Part shown: positions 42,934 through 51,590 of the stretch, piece by piece
How the letters are laid out: each line of letters begins with the position of its first letter
How positions within the stretch are numbered: the first letter of the stretch is position 1
Assembly: GCA_035296565.1 (NCBI GenBank)
Contig: DATHAQ010000037.1
Location: 1 to 64,000, forward strand
Source of the DNA: JACCZR01 sp035296565
GTDB taxonomy: Bacteria > Actinomycetota > Thermoleophilia > Solirubrobacterales > Thermoleophilaceae
Direction of reading: 5' to 3'
Length of the DNA: 64,000 nt
Notes under the pieces: generated by a model
Databases searched by the model: none
Told to the model about the DNA's origin: nothing
What the model saw: the letters and a program-made list of their open reading frames with translations, nothing else
Made by a program: the position numbers and the translations under genes

Positions 42934-44601
42934 TCAGAGCCGGCGCACCACCCGCACAGGCGACGAGCGGGTGGCGTTGCGGCGCGTCCCCTCGCGCCAG
43001 ACGAAGCGGAAGCGGCCCGAGCTGCGCACCCCCACGCGCGGGCGCACGATGTTGCGCAAGCTCCTGGTGCGCACTCGCTTGACCGTCCGCCAGCGGCGCG
43101 AGCCTCTGCGGCGGAACTGCAGTGAGGCGCGGATCAGGCTGCCGTTGGCAGCCGGGCGAAGCTGGCCGTACACGCGCACCGCCCGCCCGCGACGGACGCG
43201 CTTGGGGTAGGCGTCGATCGAGCGCTGGTAGGAGAAGAACGAGGGCTTGCGCCGGCCCTCGATGGTGATCAGCCCCGACTGGAAGGTGCTGCCCCAGTAG
43301 CGGATGTTGGAGGGCGAAACGGAGCGGTCGGGCTGGTCGTCGACCAGCAGGAACTGGGCGACCGAGCGCACGCGGCGGTTGCGGTAGGCGATGTGGTCGG
43401 CCTCGTTGAGGTAGGCCGCCTGGCGCGACCACGGCTGGCCCACGATCGTCGGGTCGGGCGGATCGGTCTGGTAGCCGTACTCGGTCAGCCAGATCGGCAT
43501 GCGCCGGCGCTTGCCGTAGCGGCGCTGCACGCGGTCCAGCGTGCGGGTCAGGCGGCCGAGCGAGGCGATCGTGACCTGGTCGCGGATGCGGTCGACCTTC
43601 GAGGGCGCGACCTCGAGCGCGTAGGGATGCTGGGCGAAGCCGGGCGCGTCGAACAGCGCAGGGTGCTGGGAACGGAAGCGGGCGGTCCCCGCGGCGTCGC
43701 TGGGGCAGCCGCGGGCGGCGGCCTCGCTCCCGCGCAGCGGGCGGATGCGGCGGTTGACGCAGTAGAGCTCGCGCAGGAAGCGCAGCGGGGTCATCGGGCC
43801 GCTGGTCAGGCGCCGCGTCCCGCGCGGGGCGAGCTCGCCGATCAGGATGTTGTCGGAGCCGTGGCCGCTGGCGCGCAGTCCGGCCCAGGCGGAGTCGAGC
43901 AGCCGGCGGTAGATGTGGGGCGAGGCGGGCCGCCCGCCGGAGACCTGCGGCCGCAGCCAGCCCGGCTGCTGGGGCTCGTTCCAGACCGACCACATCGTCA
44001 CCCGCGGCAGCACGCCGGTGGCCGCCGCCTTGGCGCTCCCGCGGGACCGGGCCGTCAGGCTGGGGAGCCCGGCGCCGCTGGGCGGGGGCGAGGCCTGAGG
44101 CTGCTCGTCGGCGTAGCTGCCCGAGTAGCGGCGGCCGACCGCCGTCACGAACTGGCCGAACGCGGCGGCGTCGGGACTCACCAGGCCGCGGGGCTCGGAC
44201 TTGTCTCCGGTGGCCCAGCGAGGCGAGGGCCCGGTGACCGAGAACAGCAGGCCGATGCCGTAGCGCTGCGCGGCGTCGACGATCCGGTCGTAGCGGTCCC
44301 AGGCGCCCGAGCCGTAGGCCGCGGGATCGCTGGCGCTGCGGCCGTTGAACGACGGCCGGCCGGCGCTGGTGGCGCCCGGAGCGACGAAGCGCCAGATCAC
44401 GGACACGCGGATGCGGTCCACTCCGAGCGAGCGCAGCGTGGACAGGGTGTTCTCGACCTGCTGGTCGCTGCCGGTGACCAGCAGGTTGTCGTCCTGGAAG
44501 ATCGACTCCTGGGAGGAGGAGGCCGAGGCGCTGGAAACCGGTGCGGCGAGCGCCGCGGCCGCCGCGGCTGCCGTGAGCAGCGCGCGGTGGCGGCGAATCA
44601 T
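42934..44601 (-). CDS. secreted clan GH-A glycoside hydrolase
   Basis: A 555-residue protein with signal peptide (LLTAAAAAAALAAPVSSASA). The TIM-barrel has LGVDRIRVSVIWRFVAPG near 60-77, acid/base Glu209 in MWSVWNEPQ and nucleophile Glu374 in IWLTEYGYQ, the two-glutamate arrangement of clan GH-A (cellulase/beta-glycosidase-type) enzymes. A C-terminal ~110-residue beta-rich, Arg-rich domain could bind wall polymers. It is the third gene of an operon with a ligase-like membrane protein and a small secreted protein, so it may trim or turn over the same polymer. Substrate unknown. The ATG overlaps the ligase stop. Confidence 0.87.
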   Translation of the reverse strand: MIRRHRALLTAAAAAAALAAPVSSASASSSQESIFQDDNLLVTGSDQQVENTLSTLRSLGVDRIRVSVIWRFVAPGATSAGRPSFNGRSASDPAAYGSGAWDRYDRIVDAAQRYGIGLLFSVTGPSPRWATGDKSEPRGLVSPDAAAFGQFVTAVGRRYSGSYADEQPQASPPPSGAGLPSLTARSRGSAKAAATGVLPRVTMWSVWNEPQQPGWLRPQVSGGRPASPHIYRRLLDSAWAGLRASGHGSDNILIGELAPRGTRRLTSGPMTPLRFLRELYCVNRRIRPLRGSEAAARGCPSDAAGTARFRSQHPALFDAPGFAQHPYALEVAPSKVDRIRDQVTIASLGRLTRTLDRVQRRYGKRRRMPIWLTEYGYQTDPPDPTIVGQPWSRQAAYLNEADHIAYRNRRVRSVAQFLLVDDQPDRSVSPSNIRYWGSTFQSGLITIEGRRKPSFFSYQRSIDAYPKRVRRGRAVRVYGQLRPAANGSLIRASLQFRRRGSRRWRTVKRVRTRSLRNIVRPRVGVRSSGRFRFVWREGTRRNATRSSPVRVVRRL

Positions 44602-46898
44602 CCGTATTCCTCGATCGGATCCTCCTTGAGACCCGGGACCCTGCTCTCGCCCTTGGAGTTGCCGAGGCTGCCGCTACCGCCCACGGCCCCGTCCGTGGCG
44701 CCGCCGGGGGCTGCTCCGCCGCCGGCTGCCCCGGCGGCTCCCGCCGCTCCTGCCGCGGCCGCAGCGGTCGCGCCGCTGCCGGGAACCGCGCCGCCGCCCG
44801 GAAGCAGGCCGTTGCGGCGCAGCAGCTCCTCGCGCTTGGGGCGCTCGGAGGGGCTGCCCGAGGTCACGTCGGCCAGCGCGGCGGCGCGCGCTTGGTCGCG
44901 CACCCGGCGGGCAGCCTTGGAGAACGGGTCGAGATAGAGCGCGCCGCGCACCACCTCGAGCGCATGCAGCGGCTCGCCATGGTGCAGCTCGAACTCGGCG
45001 AGGTGCAGCCAGGTCTGGGGGTCGCCGGGGAACTCGCGCACCGTCCGCTCGAGCGTGCCGCGCGCGACGTTCTCGCGCCCGGCGGCTGCGGCCACGGAGG
45101 CCTCGGCGAAACGGGGACGGCGGGCCAGGGGATCGGCGTCGCGGGCTCTGCGGGCGGCCTCGGCGGCGTTCTTGAGGTCACCCTGCTCGATCTCGCTGAG
45201 CGACTTGGCGGCGGCCCGGTTGGCACGCTCGGGCTGCCAGATGGCGCCGGCCAGCAGGGCGCCTGTGGCCAGCACGCCGACGGCCGCGGCGGTGCGTGCC
45301 CAGGGCGGGCGCCGGTAGCGGCCCTCGCCGCTGGGCTCGGGGCCGAGCGCGGCGGTCGCCCCCGCGGCGTTGCCCGCCAGCGCTCCGCGCCCGGCCACGT
45401 AGCCGGCGGCGGCCAGCGCCACCACGGTCACGCCGGGCACGAACCAGGTCCAGTCGATCGCCGACTGCACGCCGAAGACCACGGCCACCACCACGAGCCC
45501 GAGGAGGGCGATGCGCTCGCCGGTCCACTCGATCGGCTCGCGCGGCTCGCGGCGGCGGCGCAGACGCGGGACGAGGGCGACCGCGCGCAGGGCGCAGGCG
45601 AGCCAGGTGACCAGTGCGACGGCGCTCAGCACGAGGCCCACCACGCCCAGGTCGGACATCGTCTGGGGCACATAGCCGTGCGCGTGCTGGGCCACGAGCT
45701 CGTCCTTGCGGTAGCGCAGGCGCGAGACGTAGAAGGTGCCGGCTCCCGTGCCCTTGCCCGGGCGCTCGTCGAACACGTCGGTGGCCTCGCGCCAGTAGCG
45801 GGCGCGGCTGGAGGAGGAGACTGTGAGCCGACCGGCGCCCTCGGGAGGCGCGGCGGCGCGCTCGCTGGTGAGCTCGTCGACGCGATCGGAGATCGTGCCC
45901 GAGACGCCGCGGTCGCTCGAGGCGACGGAGGTGAACAACGCAAGCGGCAGCGCCACGAGCGCGGCCACTACGACCACGCCCACGCGGCGGCGGACGCGCA
46001 TGGTCGGCACCACCCGGCCCATGCCGTAGGAGGCCGCGAGGCCGGCGACCAGCAGCAGGACGATCATCAGCAGCACGAGGAGGCCGAACTGGCCCGCGAT
46101 CGCCTCGCGCTGCGCGAGCGGCGTGCCGCCCACGGTGAAGGCGGCCTTCGACAGGCCCCAAGCGGTGACCGGAGCGGCGCCGGCCACGCCGAGGGCGAGG
46201 ACGGCGAGGCTGCGCAGGCGCAGCGGCACGAAGCCGAACCAGACGATGGCCCCGATCGCGAGGGCGAGGAGCGCGCCGCGCGACTGGGTCAGCAGCATGG
46301 CCAGCATCAGCACGCCGCAGGCGGGGAAGGCGAGCGCGCGCTCGAGCAGCCCGCTGGAGCGCTTGGCGCCCATCCAGAGTGCGGGGATGATGCCGATCGC
46401 CGCCATCGAGCCGACGGCGTTCCAGTAGCCGAAGGGCTGCCCGAGGCGGGCGGCCTGCTCGGTCGGCGCCAGGGCGCCGGGCCAGACCCGCGAGATCAGC
46501 CCGTAGAGACAGACCACGACGCAGGCGGCGAGAATTCCCCGCAGCAACACCGGCGAGGCGGTGGGGGCGAGCCGGGCGGCCGCGATCGCCCCGGCGAAAA
46601 CGGCGAGGTACGCGAACGAGCGCCCGGCCTCGATGAACGACAGGTCGGGCACCACGGACCAGCCGACCGACAGCGCCGTGAACGCGACCAACGCGGCGAG
46701 CGCGATCAGCGGGACAGAGCCCGAGACCGGCCCGCGGCGGCGGCTGACCAGCGCGGTCATCACCAGCGCGGCGCATCCGGCCACGACCAGGACCTCGGCG
46801 ATCGTGGTGCGCCCCAGCTCCGTGCCGCCGGCGGCCACGAAGGCGACGGCGGCGAAGACCGCGGCTAGGAGTCCGCTAACGACGTAGGCGCGCGACAT
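44598..46898 (-). CDS. O-antigen ligase/polymerase-like membrane protein with C-terminal TPR-like region
   Basis: A 766-residue protein. About eleven membrane segments in the first 560 residues include the Wzy_C-type extracytoplasmic loop FDERPGKGTGAGTFYVSRLRYRKDELVAQHAHGYVPQTMSDLGVVGLVL. This loop marks WaaL/Wzy enzymes that join or ligate polyprenyl-linked glycan repeats outside the membrane. Residues about 590-690 form TPR-like helices (AAEAARRARDADPLARRPRFAEASVAAAAGR, GDPQTWLHLAEFELHHGEPLHALEVVRGALYLDP). The tail is Gly/Ala repeat (GAAGAAGAAGGGAA) of low complexity. ATG 46898 overlaps the small secreted gene by 23 bases. Ligase versus polymerase cannot be decided. Confidence 0.9.
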   Translation of the reverse strand: MSRAYVVSGLLAAVFAAVAFVAAGGTELGRTTIAEVLVVAGCAALVMTALVSRRRGPVSGSVPLIALAALVAFTALSVGWSVVPDLSFIEAGRSFAYLAVFAGAIAAARLAPTASPVLLRGILAACVVVCLYGLISRVWPGALAPTEQAARLGQPFGYWNAVGSMAAIGIIPALWMGAKRSSGLLERALAFPACGVLMLAMLLTQSRGALLALAIGAIVWFGFVPLRLRSLAVLALGVAGAAPVTAWGLSKAAFTVGGTPLAQREAIAGQFGLLVLLMIVLLLVAGLAASYGMGRVVPTMRVRRRVGVVVVAALVALPLALFTSVASSDRGVSGTISDRVDELTSERAAAPPEGAGRLTVSSSSRARYWREATDVFDERPGKGTGAGTFYVSRLRYRKDELVAQHAHGYVPQTMSDLGVVGLVLSAVALVTWLACALRAVALVPRLRRRREPREPIEWTGERIALLGLVVVAVVFGVQSAIDWTWFVPGVTVVALAAAGYVAGRGALAGNAAGATAALGPEPSGEGRYRRPPWARTAAAVGVLATGALLAGAIWQPERANRAAAKSLSEIEQGDLKNAAEAARRARDADPLARRPRFAEASVAAAAGRENVARGTLERTVREFPGDPQTWLHLAEFELHHGEPLHALEVVRGALYLDPFSKAARRVRDQARAAALADVTSGSPSERPKREELLRRNGLLPGGGAVPGSGATAAAAAGAAGAAGAAGGGAAPGGATDGAVGGSGSLGNSKGESRVPGLKEDPIEEYG

Positions 46899-47505
46899 GA
46901 CCGAGGTTGGCCAGGAGGCCTGCGAGGCGATCGAAGAGCTGGGGGAAACGGCGGCGGACGCCGAGCACGATGCCGGCGATGGCGAGCAGCGCGAGGACGA
47001 TCAGCGCCAGCTTGATCGGCATCGGCACCTCGTGGGTGGCGGCAGCCAGGTTGTAGAGGCCGGCGTCGCCGGGGCTGATCGACTTGCCGTCGAGCTCGAG
47101 GTTGGGCTTGCCGCCACCGTTGGCGAGCGCGTCGATCGCGGCGCGCTCGCGCTGCTGGCGCGCGAGCTCGGCTTTCGACGGCTTGCTCGGGACTGTGGTC
47201 TCCTGGCTCGAGCGAGTGGTGCCACCACCGCCGCCGCCTGCCCCTGAGCCGCCACCGGCGCCTCCGCCGGAATTGGGCTGGCTGGGGTTCGGCGTGTTGA
47301 GGATCTCGCCGCAGTCGCTGTACTCGGAGAGGTCGGACGGCAGGTCCTTCAGCGCCTGCTGCTTCTGCTGGTCGGAGTAGTTGCCCTGGAGCTGGCCGTC
47401 ATCGGCGCAGTCCTCGATGGGCCCCGACATGGAGGCGGCGGGCAAGAGCAGCGCGCAGAGCGCGGCAGCAAGCGCCACGAGCAGGCTGTTTCGAAGCAGT
47501 CTCAT
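46876..47505 (-). CDS. secreted, C-terminally anchored Gly-rich protein
   Basis: A 209-residue protein of unknown function. The signal peptide is LLRNSLLVALAAALCALLLPAASM. Three Cys in the mature region include C33 and C65. A Gly/Ser-rich linker (SGGGAGGGSGAGGGGGGTT) follows, then a charged region, and a membrane segment (PMPIKLALIVLALLAIAGIVLGVRRRF) near 165-190 with a basic cytoplasmic tail. It is the first gene of an operon with the ligase-like protein and glycosidase. A scaffold or polymer-surface role is possible but no homologue is recognised. Confidence 0.8.
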   Translation of the reverse strand: MRLLRNSLLVALAAALCALLLPAASMSGPIEDCADDGQLQGNYSDQQKQQALKDLPSDLSEYSDCGEILNTPNPSQPNSGGGAGGGSGAGGGGGGTTRSSQETTVPSKPSKAELARQQRERAAIDALANGGGKPNLELDGKSISPGDAGLYNLAAATHEVPMPIKLALIVLALLAIAGIVLGVRRRFPQLFDRLAGLLANLGHVARLRR

Positions 47506-47568
47506 CGTGGATCGAACAGAGGCCGAGGGAACCGGAACCGAGGGATCCCGGACCGCGAAACCCTAGCA

Positions 47569-47584
47569 AGATGGTCAGCCATCT
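47569..47584. promoter_or_regulatory. inverted repeat between divergent operons (candidate operator)
   Basis: AGATGG-TCAG-CCATCT is a perfect inverted repeat with six-base arms in the 132-base gap between the minus-strand secreted/ligase operon (start 47505) and the plus-strand GT4 gene (start 47638). The location allows control of both. No obvious -10/-35 boxes were assigned. Confidence 0.4.
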
Positions 47585-47637
47585 CCTCCCCCAAAGCACA
47601 GTGCCCAAGCGGAAGTTGCGCTCTTAGAGTTCGGTTT

Positions 47638-48753
47638 GTGCCCGTGCGCTGCGCCGTGCTGCCGCCGGTCGCGGTGCCCTACCGCGAGCCCCTCTTCGCC
47701 CTCATGGGGCAGAACCCCGAGATCGCGCTCCGGGTGGTCTACCAGTCGCAGGGCCAGCCGGGCTGGGATCAGCCCGAGGGGTGGTTCTCCTCCGACCACC
47801 CCTACGACGCCGTGGCTCTGGGCTCGCGACAGCACGCGCGGCCCGGCCGGACTCCGGTCGTGGTGCCTCGCGGCGTCGGCCATGCCCTCTCGGAGTTCGA
47901 CCCCGAGGTGGTGGTCTCCTGGGAGTACGGGCCCACCACTCTGCGGGCCCTGGCCTGGTGCCGGCGTCGCGGCCGGCGCCTGGTCATCTTCAGCGAGCTG
48001 CCGCCCCATGCCGATACCGAGCTACCCGGGTGGCAGCTGCGCATCCACCGCGCCCTGGCCGCGCGGGCGGACGGCTTCGTGGTGGCCTCGAGCGCGGCGC
48101 GGCGACGCGTGATCGCGCTGGGCGCTGCGCCGGGGGCGGTCGCGGTCAGCCTCCAGAGCGCGGACCTCGAGCCCTTCGCGGCTGTGGCCGCGGGGGCCGG
48201 CTCGCCACCGGTTCGCCTGCTCTACGTGGGCCGCCTGGTGGAGGACAAGAACCTGGAGCGCCTGCTGCGGGCACTGGCGGGGCTGGACGCATGCCTCGAG
48301 CTGTGCGGCACGGGGCCGCTGGAGGGGGAGCTGCGCTCGCTGGCCGAGCGGCTCGGGGTCGAGGCCGACTTCCGCGGCTACGTGGCCCCGGCCGAGCTTC
48401 CCGCGCGCTTCACGAAGGCGGGGGCCCTGGTGCTCCCCAGCCTCTATGACCCCTTCGGCGTGGCGGTCAGGGAGGCCGCGGCCGCGGGACTGCCGGTGAT
48501 CTGCTCGCGCAACGCGGGCGCGGCCGGCGATTTCGCCGTCGACGGCCGCAACGCCGTCCTGGTGGACCCCCTCAGCGAGAGCTCCATCCGCGCGGCGCTG
48601 GAGCTGGTGGTCGGCGACGCCGGGGCGCGCAGGCGCATGGCAGCCGAGAGCCGCGCCCTGTCCGCCGAGCACCCGCTGGCCGACGACGCCGCGGCTTTCG
48701 TGGGGGCGATCACGCGAGCAGCCGCGGCAGCACCTCGTCGCGTAGCCGGCTGA
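47638..48753 (+). CDS. GT4 family glycosyltransferase
   Basis: A 371-residue GT-B enzyme. The C-terminal half has LLYVGRLVEDKNLERLLRALAG and SLYDPFGVAVREAAAAGLPVICSRNAGAAGDF, where the first Glu of the usual E-x7-E pattern is replaced by Tyr-Asp. The N-terminal acceptor domain (PPVAVPYREPLFALMGQNPEIALRVVYQSQG) resembles enzymes acting on lipid-linked oligosaccharides. The GTG at 47638 follows the divergent gap. The 3' end overlaps the convergent GT gene by 44 bases, so both C termini share the same DNA. Confidence 0.87.
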   Translation: MPVRCAVLPPVAVPYREPLFALMGQNPEIALRVVYQSQGQPGWDQPEGWFSSDHPYDAVALGSRQHARPGRTPVVVPRGVGHALSEFDPEVVVSWEYGPTTLRALAWCRRRGRRLVIFSELPPHADTELPGWQLRIHRALAARADGFVVASSAARRRVIALGAAPGAVAVSLQSADLEPFAAVAAGAGSPPVRLLYVGRLVEDKNLERLLRALAGLDACLELCGTGPLEGELRSLAERLGVEADFRGYVAPAELPARFTKAGALVLPSLYDPFGVAVREAAAAGLPVICSRNAGAAGDFAVDGRNAVLVDPLSESSIRAALELVVGDAGARRRMAAESRALSAEHPLADDAAAFVGAITRAAAAAPRRVAG

Positions 48754-49747
48754 CGAGCGCCGGGCCGCGCAGCGGCGCCAGCAGCTCGGCCGCCCGGCCC
48801 TGCACGGCCTGAACCTCGCCTGGGTCGAGCGCGAAGGCGACCCGCACGCTCTCGGCGAGCGCTCGCGCCGAGACCGCCCCGGCTACCAGGCGCGGCTCGA
48901 GCTCCCGGGCCAGGGGCAGGGCGGCGAACGGACCCGGGGTGGGGACCGTCGCCAGCAGCGCGCCGTCGGCCAGCGCCTCCAGCGGCGCTTGCCCGAAGTC
49001 CTCCCAGCGGGCGCCGGCCACCAGCACGCGCGCCCGGCGCAGCGCCGCCCGGAACTCCTGGGCCGGGACGACGCCGCGGACCGTCGCCGAGCCGGGTAGT
49101 ACCTGGCCGTGCCTGCGCAGGTGGCGCTCCGCGCGATCGGGCTCGACGGCGAAGATCTCCAGCCGTGCGCCGGGCACCGCCGCCCGGGCCCACGCGCCCA
49201 CCACCACGTCCAGGCCCTTGGCCTTGGGGTCGGGGACGTAGGCCACGGCCAGCGCCTCGTGGCCCTCGTGTGGGCCGGAGCTCTCCACCGGCGGCGGCAG
49301 CACGACCGACGGCGCCGAGCCCGTGGGCAGCGCCGCCCGCGCCTGCTCGCTCCAGGGCAGGATGAGCGTCGCCTCCCGCAGCGCCCGACGCTCCAGCGCG
49401 CGCGCCGCGGCGTTCGCCGGTCCGGTCCGGTTCAGCGCAGCGGGGCCGTCCAGCCGCACCGCGTAGGGGCGGTCCAGCCGAGGCGCCAGCATGGCCGTGG
49501 TGGAGCTGGAGAAGACGACCCCCCGCGGGCTCACCCGCTCCAGGGCCTGCTGCACGGTGCGCCGCGCCGCCAGCGCCTCGACGAAGTCGTTGATCGGGTA
49601 GCCCCGGCGCAGGCGGCCCGCCGCACCCTGCCCGACGGCCACCACGACGGTGGAGGCCCCGGCGGCTTCCGCCTCCGCGCAGAACAGGTGGTCGGCCACG
49701 CGCCAGCCGAGCGTCGTGCCCAGCGAGACCACCAGCAGGTCGGTCAC
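48710..49747 (-). CDS. GT4-like glycosyltransferase
   Basis: A 345-residue protein with GT-B architecture. The C-terminal LAVAYVPDPKAKGLDVVVGAWARA and RWEDFGQAPLEALADGALLATVPTPGPFAALPLA follow the GT4 pattern, although the first half (VVSLGTTLGWRVADHLFCAEAEAAG) is atypical and lacks the usual GG-x-E motif. The ATG overlaps the next upstream GT4 stop by four bases. It ends the minus-strand run from 52432. Sugar unknown. Confidence 0.8.
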   Translation of the reverse strand: MTDLLVVSLGTTLGWRVADHLFCAEAEAAGASTVVVAVGQGAAGRLRRGYPINDFVEALAARRTVQQALERVSPRGVVFSSSTTAMLAPRLDRPYAVRLDGPAALNRTGPANAAARALERRALREATLILPWSEQARAALPTGSAPSVVLPPPVESSGPHEGHEALAVAYVPDPKAKGLDVVVGAWARAAVPGARLEIFAVEPDRAERHLRRHGQVLPGSATVRGVVPAQEFRAALRRARVLVAGARWEDFGQAPLEALADGALLATVPTPGPFAALPLARELEPRLVAGAVSARALAESVRVAFALDPGEVQAVQGRAAELLAPLRGPALVSRLRDEVLPRLLA

Positions 49748-50781
49748 AGCCCCAGCGCCCTCTCGTAGCCACCGGCCATCGCCTCGATGGTGAAGCGCTC
49801 CAGCGCCCGGGTGCGGCCCGCGGCGCCAAGGCGCTCGGCGTCTTCGCGGGCCGAGGCCAGGGCGGCGGCGAGAGCATGGGCGTCGGCCGGCTTCACAAGC
49901 ATGCCCGTCTCTCCGTCAACCACCGCATCGGGAACCCCGCCCACGCGGGTGGCCACGACCGCGCGGCCGGCGGCCATGGCCTCGAGCACCGACATGGGCA
50001 GCGCCTCGGCCGCGCTGGGCAGGCAGACCAGCGCGGCGCCGCGGATCAGCTCAGCGGTGTCGCTGCGCTCGCCGAGCAGCTCCACGTCGGCGCCACGCTC
50101 GGCGATCAGGCCCTCCAGGCGCGCGCGCTCGCGCCCCTCGCCGGCCACCAGCCCGCGCAGCCCGGGCACCTGCGCCACGGCCTCGACGAACACGTCCAGC
50201 CGCTTTTCGGGGCGCAGCCCCGCGAGCACCAGCGCGTAGCCGTCCCGCGGCGGTGGGGTGGGCTCTTCGCCGGCGGCGACCCCATTGGCCACCACCGCGA
50301 TGCGCTCGCGCCGGAAGCCCCCGGCCGCCAGCGGGGCCACCTGCGCCCGCGTAACGGCCACCACGCCATCCACGCGCGGGGCCACCAAGCGGCGCAGCCG
50401 CCGCTGGTGGGGGCGCAGCGGCAGCAGCCCGCCGTCGGCGGTGCACGGCGTGTGCTCGTTGACCACGTGGCGCACGCCCTCCCGTCTCGCCAGCAGTTGC
50501 CCCATCAGCTCGGCGCTCACGTTGCGGCTGACCACCACGCTCGCCCGGTCGCGGGCGAAGGCAAGGGCGCGCCGCAGCCCGCGCGGGTCGGCCCGGCCGC
50601 GAAAGCGCGCGCAGGCCGCCGGTACCCCCGCGCCGGCCAGCTCGGCGAACAGCGGCCCCCCGCCGCTCAGTGTCAGCAGGGCCGGCCGGTGCCCCCGCGC
50701 GGCGAGGGCCCTTATCAGCGTCACCCACTGCCGCTCGGCACCGCCGCTGAGCATCTCGGGGCAGACGAACAGCGGGCCCAC
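49744..50781 (-). CDS. GT4 family glycosyltransferase
   Basis: A 345-residue GT4 enzyme. The N-terminal VCPEMLSGGAERQWVTLIRALAARGH is the acceptor-side GGAE motif. The donor side has YALVLAGLRPEKRLDVFVEAVAQVPG, LLGERSDTAELIRGAALVCLPSAAEALPMSVLEAMAAGRAVVATRVGGVPD with the E-x7-E motif. The GTG start overlaps the upstream GT2 stop by one base (TAGTG). Cytoplasmic, likely adding one sugar to the growing lipid-linked chain. Confidence 0.9.
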   Translation of the reverse strand: MGPLFVCPEMLSGGAERQWVTLIRALAARGHRPALLTLSGGGPLFAELAGAGVPAACARFRGRADPRGLRRALAFARDRASVVVSRNVSAELMGQLLARREGVRHVVNEHTPCTADGGLLPLRPHQRRLRRLVAPRVDGVVAVTRAQVAPLAAGGFRRERIAVVANGVAAGEEPTPPPRDGYALVLAGLRPEKRLDVFVEAVAQVPGLRGLVAGEGRERARLEGLIAERGADVELLGERSDTAELIRGAALVCLPSAAEALPMSVLEAMAAGRAVVATRVGGVPDAVVDGETGMLVKPADAHALAAALASAREDAERLGAAGRTRALERFTIEAMAGGYERALGL

Positions 50782-51590
50782 TAGCGCCTCAGCACCCGCA
50801 GTGTCTCCTGCGCCCGCTCGCTGGGCAGGTACTCGCGTCCCTCCAGGAAACGAGAAGCCTCGGCCTTCGCCTCCGTGTGGCCGTACGCCGCCGCGGGCGG
50901 GGCATCCTCGTGGCGCACCGGCGTGCCGTCGACCACGCCCGCCGCCCAGCCGCGCCGCTCGGCCAGCGCCGCCCAGTGCAGGTCGAGGCCCCAGCCGAAG
51001 CGCACGTCGGGAAACGGGAGCAGCTCGCGCGCCGGCGCCGCAGCGAACGCGGTGACCGGGCCGATCTCCACGAAGCGCGTGCGCCGCGCCAGGCTGAGCG
51101 GCCGCCGGCGGGTCACCCGCCAGGCCGCATGGCTGCGGCGGGTCTGGGCGGGCTGGGCGAGCTGGAGGTTGGTGGCCTCGCACACGCCCAGGAAGCGGTC
51201 CAGGAAGCGGCGGGGCAGCACGACGTCGTCGTCGACGACCAGCGTCCAGTCCGCCTCAGGCGCGCGCCGCAGGGCGCGGTTGAGGTTCTGGAACTTGCCC
51301 TGGGCGCTGCCCTCGGCGGCGGCCAGCACGAAGCTCACGCGGTGGCGCTCGGAGCCCAGAGCGGGCAGCGCCGCGACCAGCCGGCGCCCGGGCCGGTAGG
51401 CCGACAGGACCGTCACCCGGCGCGGCGGCGCCCTGCGGGCGATGAGGTCCAGGCGCGGCCCGGTAGCGGTGAGCGCCGCGAGCGCGTTCAGGCCGGCGTC
51501 CTGCGCCGCGCGGATGAGCGGCAGCCGGATACCGCTGACCTCCCCCGAGTCCCCCGACAGGTAGGTCTCGGGGTCGAGGTGCCCGCTCAC
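50781..51590 (-). CDS. GT2-type glycosyltransferase
   Basis: A 269-residue GT-A protein with VLSAYRPGRRLVAALPALGSERHRVSFVLAAAEGSAQGKFQNLNRALRR and a DDD motif in WTLVVDDDVVLPRRFLD. The second part FVEIGPVTAFAAAPARELLPFPDVRFGWGLDLHWAALAERRGW is a variant of the family. The opening differs from standard GT2 proteins, so the call is less certain. The GTG start overlaps the upstream GT2 as GTGA. Confidence 0.78.
   Translation of the reverse strand: MSGHLDPETYLSGDSGEVSGIRLPLIRAAQDAGLNALAALTATGPRLDLIARRAPPRRVTVLSAYRPGRRLVAALPALGSERHRVSFVLAAAEGSAQGKFQNLNRALRRAPEADWTLVVDDDVVLPRRFLDRFLGVCEATNLQLAQPAQTRRSHAAWRVTRRRPLSLARRTRFVEIGPVTAFAAAPARELLPFPDVRFGWGLDLHWAALAERRGWAAGVVDGTPVRHEDAPPAAAYGHTEAKAEASRFLEGREYLPSERAQETLRVLRR

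Noticed and set aside
44640..44800. Repeated GGC/GCC-type codons in the ligase-like gene as a possible DNA repeat array.
   Set aside because: It encodes an in-frame Gly/Ala-rich tail; the repeat is explained by protein low complexity.
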